Assembly: GCA_937910385.1 (NCBI GenBank)
Contig: CALEPT010000236.1
Span: forward strand, 1-64,000
DNA length: 64,000 bases
From: an uncultured Ruminococcus sp.
GTDB lineage: Bacteria; Bacillota; Clostridia; Oscillospirales; Ruminococcaceae
Reading direction: 5' to 3'
Positions 7,669 through 15,840 of the stretch are shown here, in pieces (position 1 is the stretch's first letter; every line of letters starts with the position of its first letter). Under the pieces are notes generated by a model. The model saw only the letters and a list, made by a program, of their open reading frames with translations, was not told where the DNA came from and ran no database searches. The position numbers were made by a program, and so were the translations under genes.

Positions 7669-10239
7669 TCAGATAGTAATAAGTAAATGCTCCTTTTTTA
7701 TGTCATTATATAGAATACAGTTACAACGGCTCACGTCATACACACCGATCACGTCGGACATCTCACTTCCGCCCTCAAGGTCGGTTATGATATTCATGAA
7801 CTGTTTCAGTTTTTCGGGAGCGTAACGTCTGGTCTTTTCATTGTTGAATACGGCCGTGTAGAGTATCTGCGCTTCAACAAGATCCTGAAAGATATGACTT
7901 CCGTAGGAGAGCTCGGGATTATAACCCGCTCTTGCCTCCTCCATTTCACATATCGCCTCAAATGCACTTATATCCGAAAAAGCCGTAGGTACGCCAAGTT
8001 CCGGTGAAGAAGTCCCGACCCTGCCGGGGACCATGAGAAGCATATGCTTGTTTTTATCACGGAAATGCCAGTTTATCTTACCGATCATTTTTGCAACTTC
8101 ATTTTTTCTGGTATATGGCATATTGTAGTATGTGACAGGATCAACGTAAACTATGAGATCCAGCTTTGAGGAACGTGAAAGTCCCATTGAAGCTCCACAG
8201 CTTTCAAGCAGAATATGCTCAGCGTCTGTGTTTTCAGGAACTTCTACCGCTGCCTGATCCTTCATGACCTGCAGCGGTCTGCATTGCAGCAGATCAACGG
8301 TATAGTCGCCGTCCTCGGAGACATTTATGGTAAACTCCGTATCGACAGGATACTCATACTCGTTCTGTATACATCGGAGCATTCTCTGCATCTGCGACAT
8401 CAAGGTTTTATTGCTAACAAGCCCCTTGCATGAAATAAATCTTACCTGAACCTGTCTGCCCATTTCACGAAGTCTGCTCTCGGCATCGAAGTCATGCTCC
8501 AGAAGTATATTTCCAAGATAGTCGGGTATGTCAGGCTCTATCGTACGAAGGGGCAGACGTTCAAGGTCATGAATAGAAGTGTTTATGACCTCGACTTTGC
8601 CCTGTGAGAACCTATGCTTCTCAGCACACCCCGAATAAGCCGACCTTTCGGGCTTATCGAGACTTACAAGGCGGGGATACGAGCCTTCTGTTCTGTCTAC
8701 CGCCGATGTTCCGAGACCCATTACAAGTCGCAGCATTCCTGCGTTAGGATCCGAATCCCTGAGGAATCTGTACGGACTGTATGAATAGCCAACTCCCGCA
8801 GCACAGGGCATGTAGTATGAGCCGTAATACGAGCCGGAAACTCGCTGTATCAGCAATGCCATTTGTTCATCGCGTTTATCAAGTCCGCGACGCTTTCTGT
8901 AATCGAGAGCGGAAAGGCTCATGGTGCTTGCGTATACAGTTTTTACTGCCCTCTCAAATTCTTCGAGCCGTTCCTCCGGTGTACCTCTGTTTGCGCAGAA
9001 TACGGACTCGTATTTTCCTGCAAAAGCATTTCCGAAACCGTCCTCCAATATACTGCTTGAACGGACAATGTAGGGATCCTGTCCGTAGTATTCTATGATA
9101 CGATTAAGCTGTTCACGGATTTCATCTGAGAATTTACCGTTCATAAGCTGCTCTGCGAACTTATCCGCAAGTGCAAAGTAGCCGTCCTCTGTTCTCTGTT
9201 TTATTCGCATATCCCAGAAATCATTGTCAACGATATAGGTATAATAAACATCAGAACCAACGTAGAAGGAATCGTGAGGTTCAATGACGTCATCGATATC
9301 AGGCTCGCTATTCCTGATAATAGCCCTCGCCAGCAGCATTCCGCAGGCTTTTCCGCCTATCATGCCTGTGCCGATCATGTGATCTCTCACCGTAAAATAG
9401 TCCTCGGGGGTGAAATGCTTTTTTACCATTTTACGCATTTTTTCATCACGGGTCATCATGATATTGCACATTTTGCTCTGATCGTCGGTCATATCCGCAC
9501 CGCTTTCGTGTAGTATCTTCGCCTTGTTGAAGAATCTGTCCCATGAATCCGTGTACTGCTCGTCTGCTGAGCGTTGTGCATTTCCGAGTGCCTGATAGAA
9601 TCTGCTTGACCTTACACCGTCAAGTATCGGGCGGAATCTGCCGGTCTCAGGCTCATAAGTATGCGGCAGGAACATCGTATCAGAATTCCTGTTCCACACC
9701 TTTTCGGGTCTAACATAAACGTTGCGCTTATCTGAGTAGACATCAAGGAAAAGCTGTGTCGTATCAAGTATCTTATTCACCGCACTGACCGAATGCTTTC
9801 CGCGAATTATCGGGAAGAATGCAACTGTATCAAGTATGAAGAGAAACGGACAAGTCACTCTGAAAAAATTGCCCATCATAAGGTCGGTCGCCCATACTGC
9901 CTGCAATTCGGAGAGACAGTCAAAAACATAGAATGTGTCCCGCCCTTCACGTTCTATCGCATTATGTATCTCAACCGTGAATGTCTCGAATCTGTGCGAC
10001 AGCGGCACTTCAATAGTCCTGACCTCGGGGCAGTTTACTACAAGCGGTTCATGGCTTGCAAAACGAAAGTATATGATGTTCCTGCCGTCGGCGATCGCCT
10101 GTCTGAGATAAGGCTTCATAAACAGACGGAACTCAGACAGGTCAGAGACCCGCCATACCACATTGTCGCCAAGTCTTATGTTATCAAGCGCATTGTCCAT
10201 TTCAGGTATTCCTGACAATATCCTATCAAAAGCAGCCAT
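7669..10239 (-). CDS. PEP-synthase/PPDK-type ATP-grasp protein with KaiC-like N-terminal region
   Basis: This 856-aa protein has an N-terminal region of about 190 residues that resembles RecA/KaiC domains (SGIPEMDNALDNIRLGD, then TFYVFDCLSEL as a Walker B-like strand). It has no Walker A P-loop. The middle and C-terminal parts match the PEP/pyruvate-binding ATP-grasp domain (GMIGGKACGMLLAR near 294, PYIVRSSSILEDGFGNAFAG near 390-409). I see no phosphohistidine swivel or PEP-utilising barrel, so it is not a complete PEP synthase. ATG at 10239 is preceded by AGGAGG at 9 nt; the longer TTG start would lie upstream of that SD. The function is unknown. Confidence 0.75.
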   Translation of the reverse strand: MAAFDRILSGIPEMDNALDNIRLGDNVVWRVSDLSEFRLFMKPYLRQAIADGRNIIYFRFASHEPLVVNCPEVRTIEVPLSHRFETFTVEIHNAIEREGRDTFYVFDCLSELQAVWATDLMMGNFFRVTCPFLFILDTVAFFPIIRGKHSVSAVNKILDTTQLFLDVYSDKRNVYVRPEKVWNRNSDTMFLPHTYEPETGRFRPILDGVRSSRFYQALGNAQRSADEQYTDSWDRFFNKAKILHESGADMTDDQSKMCNIMMTRDEKMRKMVKKHFTPEDYFTVRDHMIGTGMIGGKACGMLLARAIIRNSEPDIDDVIEPHDSFYVGSDVYYTYIVDNDFWDMRIKQRTEDGYFALADKFAEQLMNGKFSDEIREQLNRIIEYYGQDPYIVRSSSILEDGFGNAFAGKYESVFCANRGTPEERLEEFERAVKTVYASTMSLSALDYRKRRGLDKRDEQMALLIQRVSGSYYGSYYMPCAAGVGYSYSPYRFLRDSDPNAGMLRLVMGLGTSAVDRTEGSYPRLVSLDKPERSAYSGCAEKHRFSQGKVEVINTSIHDLERLPLRTIEPDIPDYLGNILLEHDFDAESRLREMGRQVQVRFISCKGLVSNKTLMSQMQRMLRCIQNEYEYPVDTEFTINVSEDGDYTVDLLQCRPLQVMKDQAAVEVPENTDAEHILLESCGASMGLSRSSKLDLIVYVDPVTYYNMPYTRKNEVAKMIGKINWHFRDKNKHMLLMVPGRVGTSSPELGVPTAFSDISAFEAICEMEEARAGYNPELSYGSHIFQDLVEAQILYTAVFNNEKTRRYAPEKLKQFMNIITDLEGGSEMSDVIGVYDVSRCNCILYNDIKKEHLLITI

Positions 10240-10254
10240 ATTCTCCGACCTCCT

Positions 10255-10291
10255 ATAAAACAAAAACGGCGCTGAATTACTCAGCGCCGTT
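10255..10291 (-). terminator. Leader hairpin with U-tract before the PPDK-like gene
   Basis: An 11-bp perfect stem (aacggcgctga at 10265-10275, tcagcgccgtt at 10281-10291) with a 5-nt loop is followed on the minus strand by TTTTTGTTTT and then directly by the AGGAGG of the PPDK-like gene. It begins about 13 nt after the predicted transcription start, so it has the form of an early terminator or attenuator. Confidence 0.78.
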
Positions 10292-10310
10292 GCTTCTTAG
10301 CTTTGTACAT

Positions 10311-10339
10311 ATTATATCACTCACTTTTGCGTTTGTCAA
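10311..10339 (-). promoter_or_regulatory. Consensus promoter for the PPDK-like/exporter operon
   Basis: On the minus strand TTGACA (10339-10334), 17 bp and TATAAT (10316-10311) form a perfect SigA-type consensus promoter, arranged back to back with the nadE promoter. Confidence 0.88.
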
Positions 10340-10350
10340 GAAAATTTTTC

Positions 10351-10379
10351 TTGACATATCAGTATTTTGAGTCTATAAT
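10351..10379 (+). promoter_or_regulatory. Consensus promoter for nadE
   Basis: TTGACA (10351-10356), a 17-bp spacer and TATAAT (10374-10379) match the SigA-type consensus exactly and point at nadE. Confidence 0.88.
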
Positions 10380-10395
10380 AATCTTATTGAAAGGC

Positions 10396-10427
10396 AAAGG
10401 CGCTGCATTTCGGGCAGTGCCTTTTTC
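10396..10427 (+). terminator. Leader hairpin with U-tract before nadE
   Basis: An 11-bp stem (aaaggcgctgc at 10396-10406, gcagtgccttt at 10414-10424, one G-T pair) is followed by TTTTTC, then by the AGGAGG of nadE 10 nt later. It begins about 10 nt after the predicted transcript start, the same architecture as the divergent gene and the ATP-grasp operon. Confidence 0.72.
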
Positions 10428-10446
10428 TTGTTTCAGGAGGGATACT

Positions 10447-12360
10447 ATGAAGGACGGTTTTATAAAAATTGCCTGCGCAACGCCTGATATAAAGGTTGCG
10501 GACTGCCAGTACAACGCAGACAGGATCATTGAGCTCATCACCGAAGCCCACAGCAAGGGAGTAAAGATAATATGCTTTCCTGAGCTGTCAGTAACTGGCT
10601 ACACCTGCGGAGACTTGTTTTTGCAGGACGCACTTTTAAGCTCGGCAAAAAGCGAACTGGTAAGGATAGTAAAAGAGACAGAAAAGCTGGATATCGTTTC
10701 GATCATCGGAGTACCGCTTACAGTTTGCGGAAAGCTGTACAACTGTGCCGTTATCACAAACAAAGGCAAAGCTATCGGAGCAGTTGCAAAGCAAAATATC
10801 CCAAATTACAGCGAGTTTTATGAAATGAGATATTTCACTGCAGCCAATAACAGCCTTTGTGCAGATATGCAGCTTGATGATGAATATTCCGTTCATATTG
10901 AAGACAGTATTTTTATGTGCAGGGAGCTTCCCGAGCTAACATTCGGCATCGAGATATGTGAGGATATGTGGGTGAGTTCTCCGCCTTCTGAACGTCTTGC
11001 TGCATCGGGAGCCGTAATAATTTTCAATCTTTCCGCAAGCGATGAGGTCATAGGAAAGGCTGATTACCGAAGGACCCTTGTAAAAGCACATTCGGGCTCT
11101 CTTTCCTGCACTTATGCATACGCAGATTCGGGTATAGGCGAATCCACGCAGGATATGGTTTTTGCAGGACATGATATAATTGCGGAAAATGGCTCTGTTA
11201 TTGCAGAATCCAAGCTGTTTTCAAAAGGGTTTGTCGTTGCAGATACGGACATAAAAAAGCTTGCTTATGAACGAAGGAGAATGAATACATTTACCGCTTC
11301 TCCGGATATGAAAAGTACTTATTTCAGCCTTGAAACCAAAGAAACGAGACTTGAAAGGCATTTCCCGAAAACGCCTTTCGTATCGTCCGATAAGAAACTA
11401 CTCGACAGCAGATGTGAGGAAATACTCACTATGCAGGCGGTCGGTCTTATGACAAGACTGCGGCATATTGGCTGCAAGACTGCTGTCCTCGGACTTTCGG
11501 GAGGCCTCGACTCAACGCTTGCACTTATTGTTGCTGTCCACGCATTTGATATGCTGGGACTTGACAGAAAAGGTATCCACTCTATAACAATGCCATGCTT
11601 CGGTACTACCGACAGGACCTATAACAACGCCTGTTTGCTTGCAAAGGCTTATGGTTCGACGCTCATTGAAATAAATATATGCAGCAGTTTAATGCAGCAT
11701 TTTTCTGATATAGGACAGTCACCTGACATTCACGATGTGACATACGAAAACTCACAAGCAAGAGAACGAACGCAGGTGCTAATGGATAAAGCTAATCAGC
11801 TCGGCGGTATCGTCATCGGAACAGGAGATCTCTCAGAGCTTGCACTCGGCTGGGCAACCTATAATGGAGATCATATGTCAATGTATGCAGTAAATGCATC
11901 TATACCCAAAACTCTTGTGCGCTGGCTGGTAAACTATGAAGCTGAAATATCAGAGGGCGAGCTGAAAAAAGTCTTGTTCGATATACTGGATACTCCTGTT
12001 AGTCCCGAGCTTCTGCCGCCTGATAAAAACGGTGCTATATCACAGAAGACTGAAGATATAGTCGGACCGTATGAGCTTCACGATTTCTTCATGTACTATA
12101 TGCTGAGATATGGATTTTCTCCGTCAAAGGTATTCCGTATCGCCTGCCTTTCATTCGCCGACACCTATCCCAAGGAAGTGATAATGAAATGGCTGAAAAT
12201 ATTCTATCGACGATTCTTCAACCAGCAATTCAAGAGATCTTGCCTCCCTGACGGACCGAAAGTCGGAACGGTTACTCTCTCTCCGCGCGGCGACTGGCGA
12301 ATGCCAAGCGATGCCTCTGTTAATATGTGGTTGAAAGAATTAGAGAGTATTGATCAATAA
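10447..12360 (+). CDS. nadE: Glutamine-dependent NAD+ synthetase
   Basis: This 637-aa two-domain enzyme makes NAD+ from nicotinic acid adenine dinucleotide, using ammonia from glutamine. The N-terminal nitrilase-fold glutaminase shows the Glu in FPELSVTGY, the Lys in AVAKQNIPNYSEFYE and the nucleophile in EICEDMW. The C-terminal synthetase shows the pyrophosphatase loop LGLSGGLDSTLAL and IGTGDLSELALGW. ATG at 10447 has AGGAGG 6 nt upstream; the reading frame is open further upstream, but that part covers the promoter. It is a single-gene unit with its own terminator at 12391. Confidence 0.95.
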   Translation: MKDGFIKIACATPDIKVADCQYNADRIIELITEAHSKGVKIICFPELSVTGYTCGDLFLQDALLSSAKSELVRIVKETEKLDIVSIIGVPLTVCGKLYNCAVITNKGKAIGAVAKQNIPNYSEFYEMRYFTAANNSLCADMQLDDEYSVHIEDSIFMCRELPELTFGIEICEDMWVSSPPSERLAASGAVIIFNLSASDEVIGKADYRRTLVKAHSGSLSCTYAYADSGIGESTQDMVFAGHDIIAENGSVIAESKLFSKGFVVADTDIKKLAYERRRMNTFTASPDMKSTYFSLETKETRLERHFPKTPFVSSDKKLLDSRCEEILTMQAVGLMTRLRHIGCKTAVLGLSGGLDSTLALIVAVHAFDMLGLDRKGIHSITMPCFGTTDRTYNNACLLAKAYGSTLIEINICSSLMQHFSDIGQSPDIHDVTYENSQARERTQVLMDKANQLGGIVIGTGDLSELALGWATYNGDHMSMYAVNASIPKTLVRWLVNYEAEISEGELKKVLFDILDTPVSPELLPPDKNGAISQKTEDIVGPYELHDFFMYYMLRYGFSPSKVFRIACLSFADTYPKEVIMKWLKIFYRRFFNQQFKRSCLPDGPKVGTVTLSPRGDWRMPSDASVNMWLKELESIDQ

Positions 12361-12390
12361 TATGATTTATTCAGCAATATTGAAAAACTC

Positions 12391-12423
12391 AAACCGCATA
12401 GGAACAATCCTAAGCGGTTTTGC
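12391..12423 (+). terminator. Terminator after nadE
   Basis: The stem pairs AAACCGC (12391-12397) plus TAGGA with TCCTA plus GCGGTTT (to 12420), with one A-A mismatch, and is followed by TTTTG. It lies 30 nt after the nadE stop codon. Confidence 0.8.
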
Positions 12424-12515
12424 GTATGCGTTCGATTAAGATACGGCTTCATGCGCGAAAAGAAATCGCGCCCCAATTTTACTGAGACGCGAATATGCCT
12501 GCGGAGGAGCCCCGC

Positions 12516-12549
12516 TGGAGCTGGAAACGTGACTTGAACACGCGACTTC
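12516..12549 (-). pseudogene. tRNA (or tmRNA) 3'-end-like remnant
   Basis: On the minus strand this 34-nt segment reads as a T-arm (stem GCGTG/CACGT with one G-T pair, loop TTCAAGT), followed by an acceptor-like TTCCAGC and TCCA. No matching 5' half (GCTGGAA) occurs within about 100 nt upstream, so a complete tRNA is absent. It could be an old attachment-site duplicate of a tRNA or tmRNA 3' end, or chance similarity. Confidence 0.4.
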
Positions 12550-12564
12550 AGATTTCAATAAAGC

Positions 12565-12596
12565 AAGAGTCCCGATACAAATGTATCGGGATTCTT
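12565..12596 (-). terminator. Terminator after serS
   Basis: A strong hairpin pairs AAGAG plus TCCCGATAC with GTATCGGGA plus TTCTT around an AAAT loop. It is nearly symmetrical and lies about 98 nt beyond the serS stop. The U-tract on the minus strand is modest (CTCTTGCTTT). Confidence 0.65.
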
Positions 12597-12693
12597 TATC
12601 CTATTCGGTTTGATTTAGTATTCTGCGTTAAAGACATCTTACATCAGAAAGGTTTTCCCCGACAAGTTTTGAAACACTATGAATAAAACATAA

Positions 12694-13983
12694 TTATTTT
12701 TCGGGCACTGAGATAACATCCTTCCGCATATATGGCTGAAGTGCTTTGGGTATCCTTATGCTGCCGTCCTCGTTGAGATTATTTTCAAGAAATGCGATGA
12801 GCATTCTTGGCGGAGCTACAACCGTATTATTGAGGGTATGTGCGAAGTACTTGCTGCCGTCGGAGGACTTGACTCTGATACCAAGACGGCGAGCCTGAGC
12901 GTCGCTGAGATTCGAACAGCTTCCCACTTCAAAGTATTTCTGTTGTCTTGGAGACCATGCCTCAACGTCAATGCTCTTAACCTTAAGGTCTGCGAGATCA
13001 CCCGAACAGCATTCGAGAGTTCTTACAGGGATATCAAGCGTGCGGAAGAACTCTACGGTATAGCTGTAGAGCTTGTGGAACCAGTCCATGCTGTCCTCAG
13101 GTTTGCAAACTACTATCATCTCCTGCTTCTCAAACTGGTGGATACGGTAGACCCCCCTTTCCTCTATGCCGTGAGCACCGACCTCTTTTCGGAAGCAGGG
13201 AGAATAGCTCGTAAGAGTCTTCGGAAGCTCGTTCTCGGGGACTATCGTGTCAATGAATTTACCTATCATTGAGTGCTCACTTGTTCCGATGAGATAGAGA
13301 TCCTCACCCTCTATCTTGTACATCATTCCCTCCATTTCCGCGAAACTCATAACGCCCGTAACGACGTCGCTGCGGATCATAAAAGGTGGAATATAATATG
13401 TGAATCCCTTGTCTATCATGAAATCACGGGCATAAGAAAGAATGCACGACTGAAGCTGTGCGATATCACCACAGAGATAATAGAAACCGTTACCACTGGT
13501 CTTTCTTGCACTGTCAAGGTCGATACCGTTGACTTTTTCCATTATATCAACATGATAAGGCACTTCAAATTCGGGGACAGCAGGCTCTCCGAAGCGCTCA
13601 ACTTCAACATTTTCACTGTCGTCCTTACCTATCGGCACACTTTCGTCGATTATATTCGGGATAACGAGCATGATCTCGCGGATATCAGCTTCAAGCTTTA
13701 CTTCAAGCTCTTCCATTTCGGTGAGCTTGTCCCCTATCGCAACGACTTCTGCCTTGACCTTGTTCGCCTCGTCGATCTGTTTTTTGCCCATAAGAGCGCC
13801 GATCTCCTTGCTCTTGACCTTGCGCTGATTTCTGAGATTATCGCACTCTACTTTAGTTTCTCTGTACTTTCTATCGAGCTCTATCACCTTGTCCACGAGC
13901 TCAAGCTTCTGATCCTGAAACTTCTTTTTTATATTTTCCTTAACGATTTCGGAATTTGTTCTGATAAGCTTAATGTCGATCAT
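12694..13983 (-). CDS. serS: Seryl-tRNA synthetase
   Basis: This 429-aa class II synthetase charges tRNA-Ser. Residues 1-110 form the long antiparallel coiled-coil arm rich in Lys and Glu. The catalytic domain has a motif 2-like CFRKEVGAHGIEERGVYRIH near residues 265-284 and a motif 3 region at NTVVAPPRMLIAFLENN. The motif 2 loop uses KEVGAHGIEERG rather than the common SEAGSAGRDTRG, but the protein is full length. It is 14 bp after parB, so it is probably the last gene of a parA-parB-serS unit. Confidence 0.95.
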   Translation of the reverse strand: MIDIKLIRTNSEIVKENIKKKFQDQKLELVDKVIELDRKYRETKVECDNLRNQRKVKSKEIGALMGKKQIDEANKVKAEVVAIGDKLTEMEELEVKLEADIREIMLVIPNIIDESVPIGKDDSENVEVERFGEPAVPEFEVPYHVDIMEKVNGIDLDSARKTSGNGFYYLCGDIAQLQSCILSYARDFMIDKGFTYYIPPFMIRSDVVTGVMSFAEMEGMMYKIEGEDLYLIGTSEHSMIGKFIDTIVPENELPKTLTSYSPCFRKEVGAHGIEERGVYRIHQFEKQEMIVVCKPEDSMDWFHKLYSYTVEFFRTLDIPVRTLECCSGDLADLKVKSIDVEAWSPRQQKYFEVGSCSNLSDAQARRLGIRVKSSDGSKYFAHTLNNTVVAPPRMLIAFLENNLNEDGSIRIPKALQPYMRKDVISVPEK

Positions 13984-13997
13984 TTTTATAAACTCCT

Positions 13998-14846
13998 TTA
14001 TTCTTCCTTTGCAAGCTTTCTTGCGAGCTCTGCAAGGTCTTCCTTGTCATAAAATTCGAGTATCAAAGCGCCTTTATTTTTTCCGTAATCTACCTTGACC
14101 TTTCTGCCGAGACTCTCATTGAGAGAAAGCTCCATTTCAACAAAATAATTGTCAATTTTTTTATCAGAACCTTTTTTTGCAGGTTCTTCACTGCCCGAAT
14201 TCTGAGCTATTTTTTCTACCTGCCTTACAGTAAGACCTCCGTCCGCAGCCTTCAGTGCAGTTGCAATAAGCAGCTCTTCATCTTCAAATCCGAGAAGTGC
14301 TCTTGCATGACCTGCGGAAATGTCGCCATTTTCGAGCATTTTTATCACCCGATCCGGCAATGAGAGCAGTCTTACTGAGTTGGCAACAGCAGAACGGGAT
14401 CGTCCCACCATTTTAGCGACCTTATCTTGAGTCATTCCGAACTTTTCAATGAGTTCATTATAACCCGCAGCCTCTTCAACGGGATTAAGATTTTCTCTCT
14501 GGAGATTTTCGATAATAGCTATCTGCATAGCTTCCATATCGGAAAGCTCTTTAATATTAACAGGGACTTCATCAAGTCCGAGCATTCTTGCCGCACGCCA
14601 TCGCCTTTCACCGGCAACTATCTGATATCCTCCCGTATCCATGGGACGGACGAGTATCGGCTGCAAAATGCCATGTTCTCTGATAGAATCCGCAAGTGCA
14701 GCGATAGCTTCATCGCTGAAGGTTTTTCGCGGCTGATCGCGATTGGGCTCTATTTCAGCTGTTCTTAAGGTCTTTTTTACCTGAATATCATTTGTATTAT
14801 CAATAAACAATGTGTCCAGACCCGAACCTAATCCACCTTTTGCCAT
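13998..14846 (-). CDS. parB: Chromosome partitioning protein ParB (Spo0J)
   Basis: This 282-aa ParB binds parS and spreads as a CTP-dependent clamp to organise the origin. The N-terminus MAKGGLGSGLDTLF is the ParA-interacting tail. Box I (GERRWRAARMLG) and box II (ENLQRENLNPVEEAAGY) lie near residues 80-125, and the helix-turn-helix follows (MTQDKVAKMVGRSRSAVAN near 135-153). It is 9 bp after parA. Together with parA and the two parS sites it makes the origin segregation system. The other ParB-like gene at 15841 is the Noc-like copy. Confidence 0.93.
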   Translation of the reverse strand: MAKGGLGSGLDTLFIDNTNDIQVKKTLRTAEIEPNRDQPRKTFSDEAIAALADSIREHGILQPILVRPMDTGGYQIVAGERRWRAARMLGLDEVPVNIKELSDMEAMQIAIIENLQRENLNPVEEAAGYNELIEKFGMTQDKVAKMVGRSRSAVANSVRLLSLPDRVIKMLENGDISAGHARALLGFEDEELLIATALKAADGGLTVRQVEKIAQNSGSEEPAKKGSDKKIDNYFVEMELSLNESLGRKVKVDYGKNKGALILEFYDKEDLAELARKLAKEE

Positions 14847-14855
14847 ATTTCAAAT

Positions 14856-15698
14856 TCATTCGCTGTCGGAATGACTCTCCTTTCCTGAATTTTTCTTGAA
14901 AGAAAAGATACCTCTGCGTTTTTTCTTAGGAAGCTCCAACGGCTCACCGAGTATTTCGTGACATACAAGCTCATATGCTTCTGCACCCTTTGATGCTTTA
15001 TCATAATACATTACCGGTTTTCCGTGGCTTGGCGCTTCGGAAATGCGCACATTTCTTGGTATCTTTGTCTTAAACACCTTATCGGGAAAATACTTTTCCA
15101 CCTCTTCAACGACATCATTTGCTACATTAAGTCTGCCGTCAAACATTGTAAATAATATTCCCTCTATTTCGAGAGTAGGATTATAATTATTTTTAACTAT
15201 TTTTATAGTATTTACAAGCTGAGAAAGACCCTCAAGTGCATAGAATTCCGCAAGCATTGGTACAATTACAGTGTCACAAGCCACAAGACCATTTATGGTT
15301 ATAGTTCCAAGCGCAGGAGGACAGTCGATAAATATGTAATCATAATCAAGCTTGCACGTCAGAATCTGCATTTTCAAACGATTTACTCTGTTTTCAAATC
15401 CTGCAAGTTCTATTTCACAGCCTGCAAGAGATTCTGTTGCAGGAACTATAGAAACATTTTTAAATTCGGTAGAAATTATGGCTTCTTGTATTCTTACTTT
15501 ACCTGTAAACACATCGTATGCAGTATTCTGAACTGATTTTTTCTTTATTCCGAATCCTGTTGTTGTATTGCCTTGTGGATCAGAATCAATGCACAATACT
15601 TTAAATCCCCGTGAACCGAGATATGCCGAAATATTTATGGCAGTTGTAGACTTTCCTACTCCTCCCTTTTGATTAGTAACTGCGATGATTTTGCCCAT
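14856..15698 (-). CDS. parA: Chromosome partitioning ATPase ParA (Soj)
   Basis: This 280-aa deviant Walker ATPase has the P-loop KGGVGKST at about residues 11-18, IDSDPQGN near 40 and FIDCPPALG near 125. The tail (PKKKRRGIFSFKK) is basic, followed by an acidic end. It works with ParB in origin segregation and in control of DnaA. The start has GAAAGG upstream, and a promoter with TATAAT lies just beyond it. It is the first gene of the parA-parB-serS unit. Confidence 0.95.
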   Translation of the reverse strand: MGKIIAVTNQKGGVGKSTTAINISAYLGSRGFKVLCIDSDPQGNTTTGFGIKKKSVQNTAYDVFTGKVRIQEAIISTEFKNVSIVPATESLAGCEIELAGFENRVNRLKMQILTCKLDYDYIFIDCPPALGTITINGLVACDTVIVPMLAEFYALEGLSQLVNTIKIVKNNYNPTLEIEGILFTMFDGRLNVANDVVEEVEKYFPDKVFKTKIPRNVRISEAPSHGKPVMYYDKASKGAEAYELVCHEILGEPLELPKKKRRGIFSFKKNSGKESHSDSE

Positions 15699-15726
15699 AT
15701 GATCTTCCTTTCAAATACTTTATTTT

Positions 15727-15755
15727 ATTATACCACTTTTTTATCGCAATGTAAA
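15727..15755 (-). promoter_or_regulatory. Promoter for parA-parB-serS
   Basis: On the minus strand TTTACA (15755-15750), 17 bp and TATAAT (15732-15727) lie between parS and parA. The parS site is about 25 bp upstream of the -35 element, so ParB binding could influence it. Confidence 0.75.
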
Positions 15756-15780
15756 CATTATTGCATGATTTTTTTGAAAT

Positions 15781-15796
15781 TGTTTCACGTGAAACA
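15781..15796. promoter_or_regulatory. parS site 1
   Basis: TGTTTCACGTGAAACA is an exact 16-bp match to the bacterial parS palindrome. It sits between noc and parA, next to the noc terminator. Confidence 0.97.
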
Positions 15797-15830
15797 AAAA
15801 ACAGGGACAAAAATATAAATTTTGTCCCTC
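15797..15830 (-). terminator. Terminator after the noc-like gene
   Basis: AGGGACAAAA (from 15803) pairs with TTTTGTCCCT (to 15830) and is followed on the minus strand by GTTTTTTG. It immediately precedes parS. Confidence 0.8.
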
Positions 15831-15840
15831 AAATCATAAT

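Larger units (their letters stand above)
12424..12693. other. Intergenic stretch between nadE and serS
   Basis: I see no gene here. It contains a small GCGCGA/TCGCGC hairpin near 12454, a tRNA 3'-half-like remnant (12516-12549) and the serS terminator (12565-12596). Confidence 0.6.

Noticed and set aside
12424..12693. Complete tRNA between nadE and serS
   Set aside because: Only a 3' half is present; no 5' acceptor, D-arm or anticodon arm could be built.
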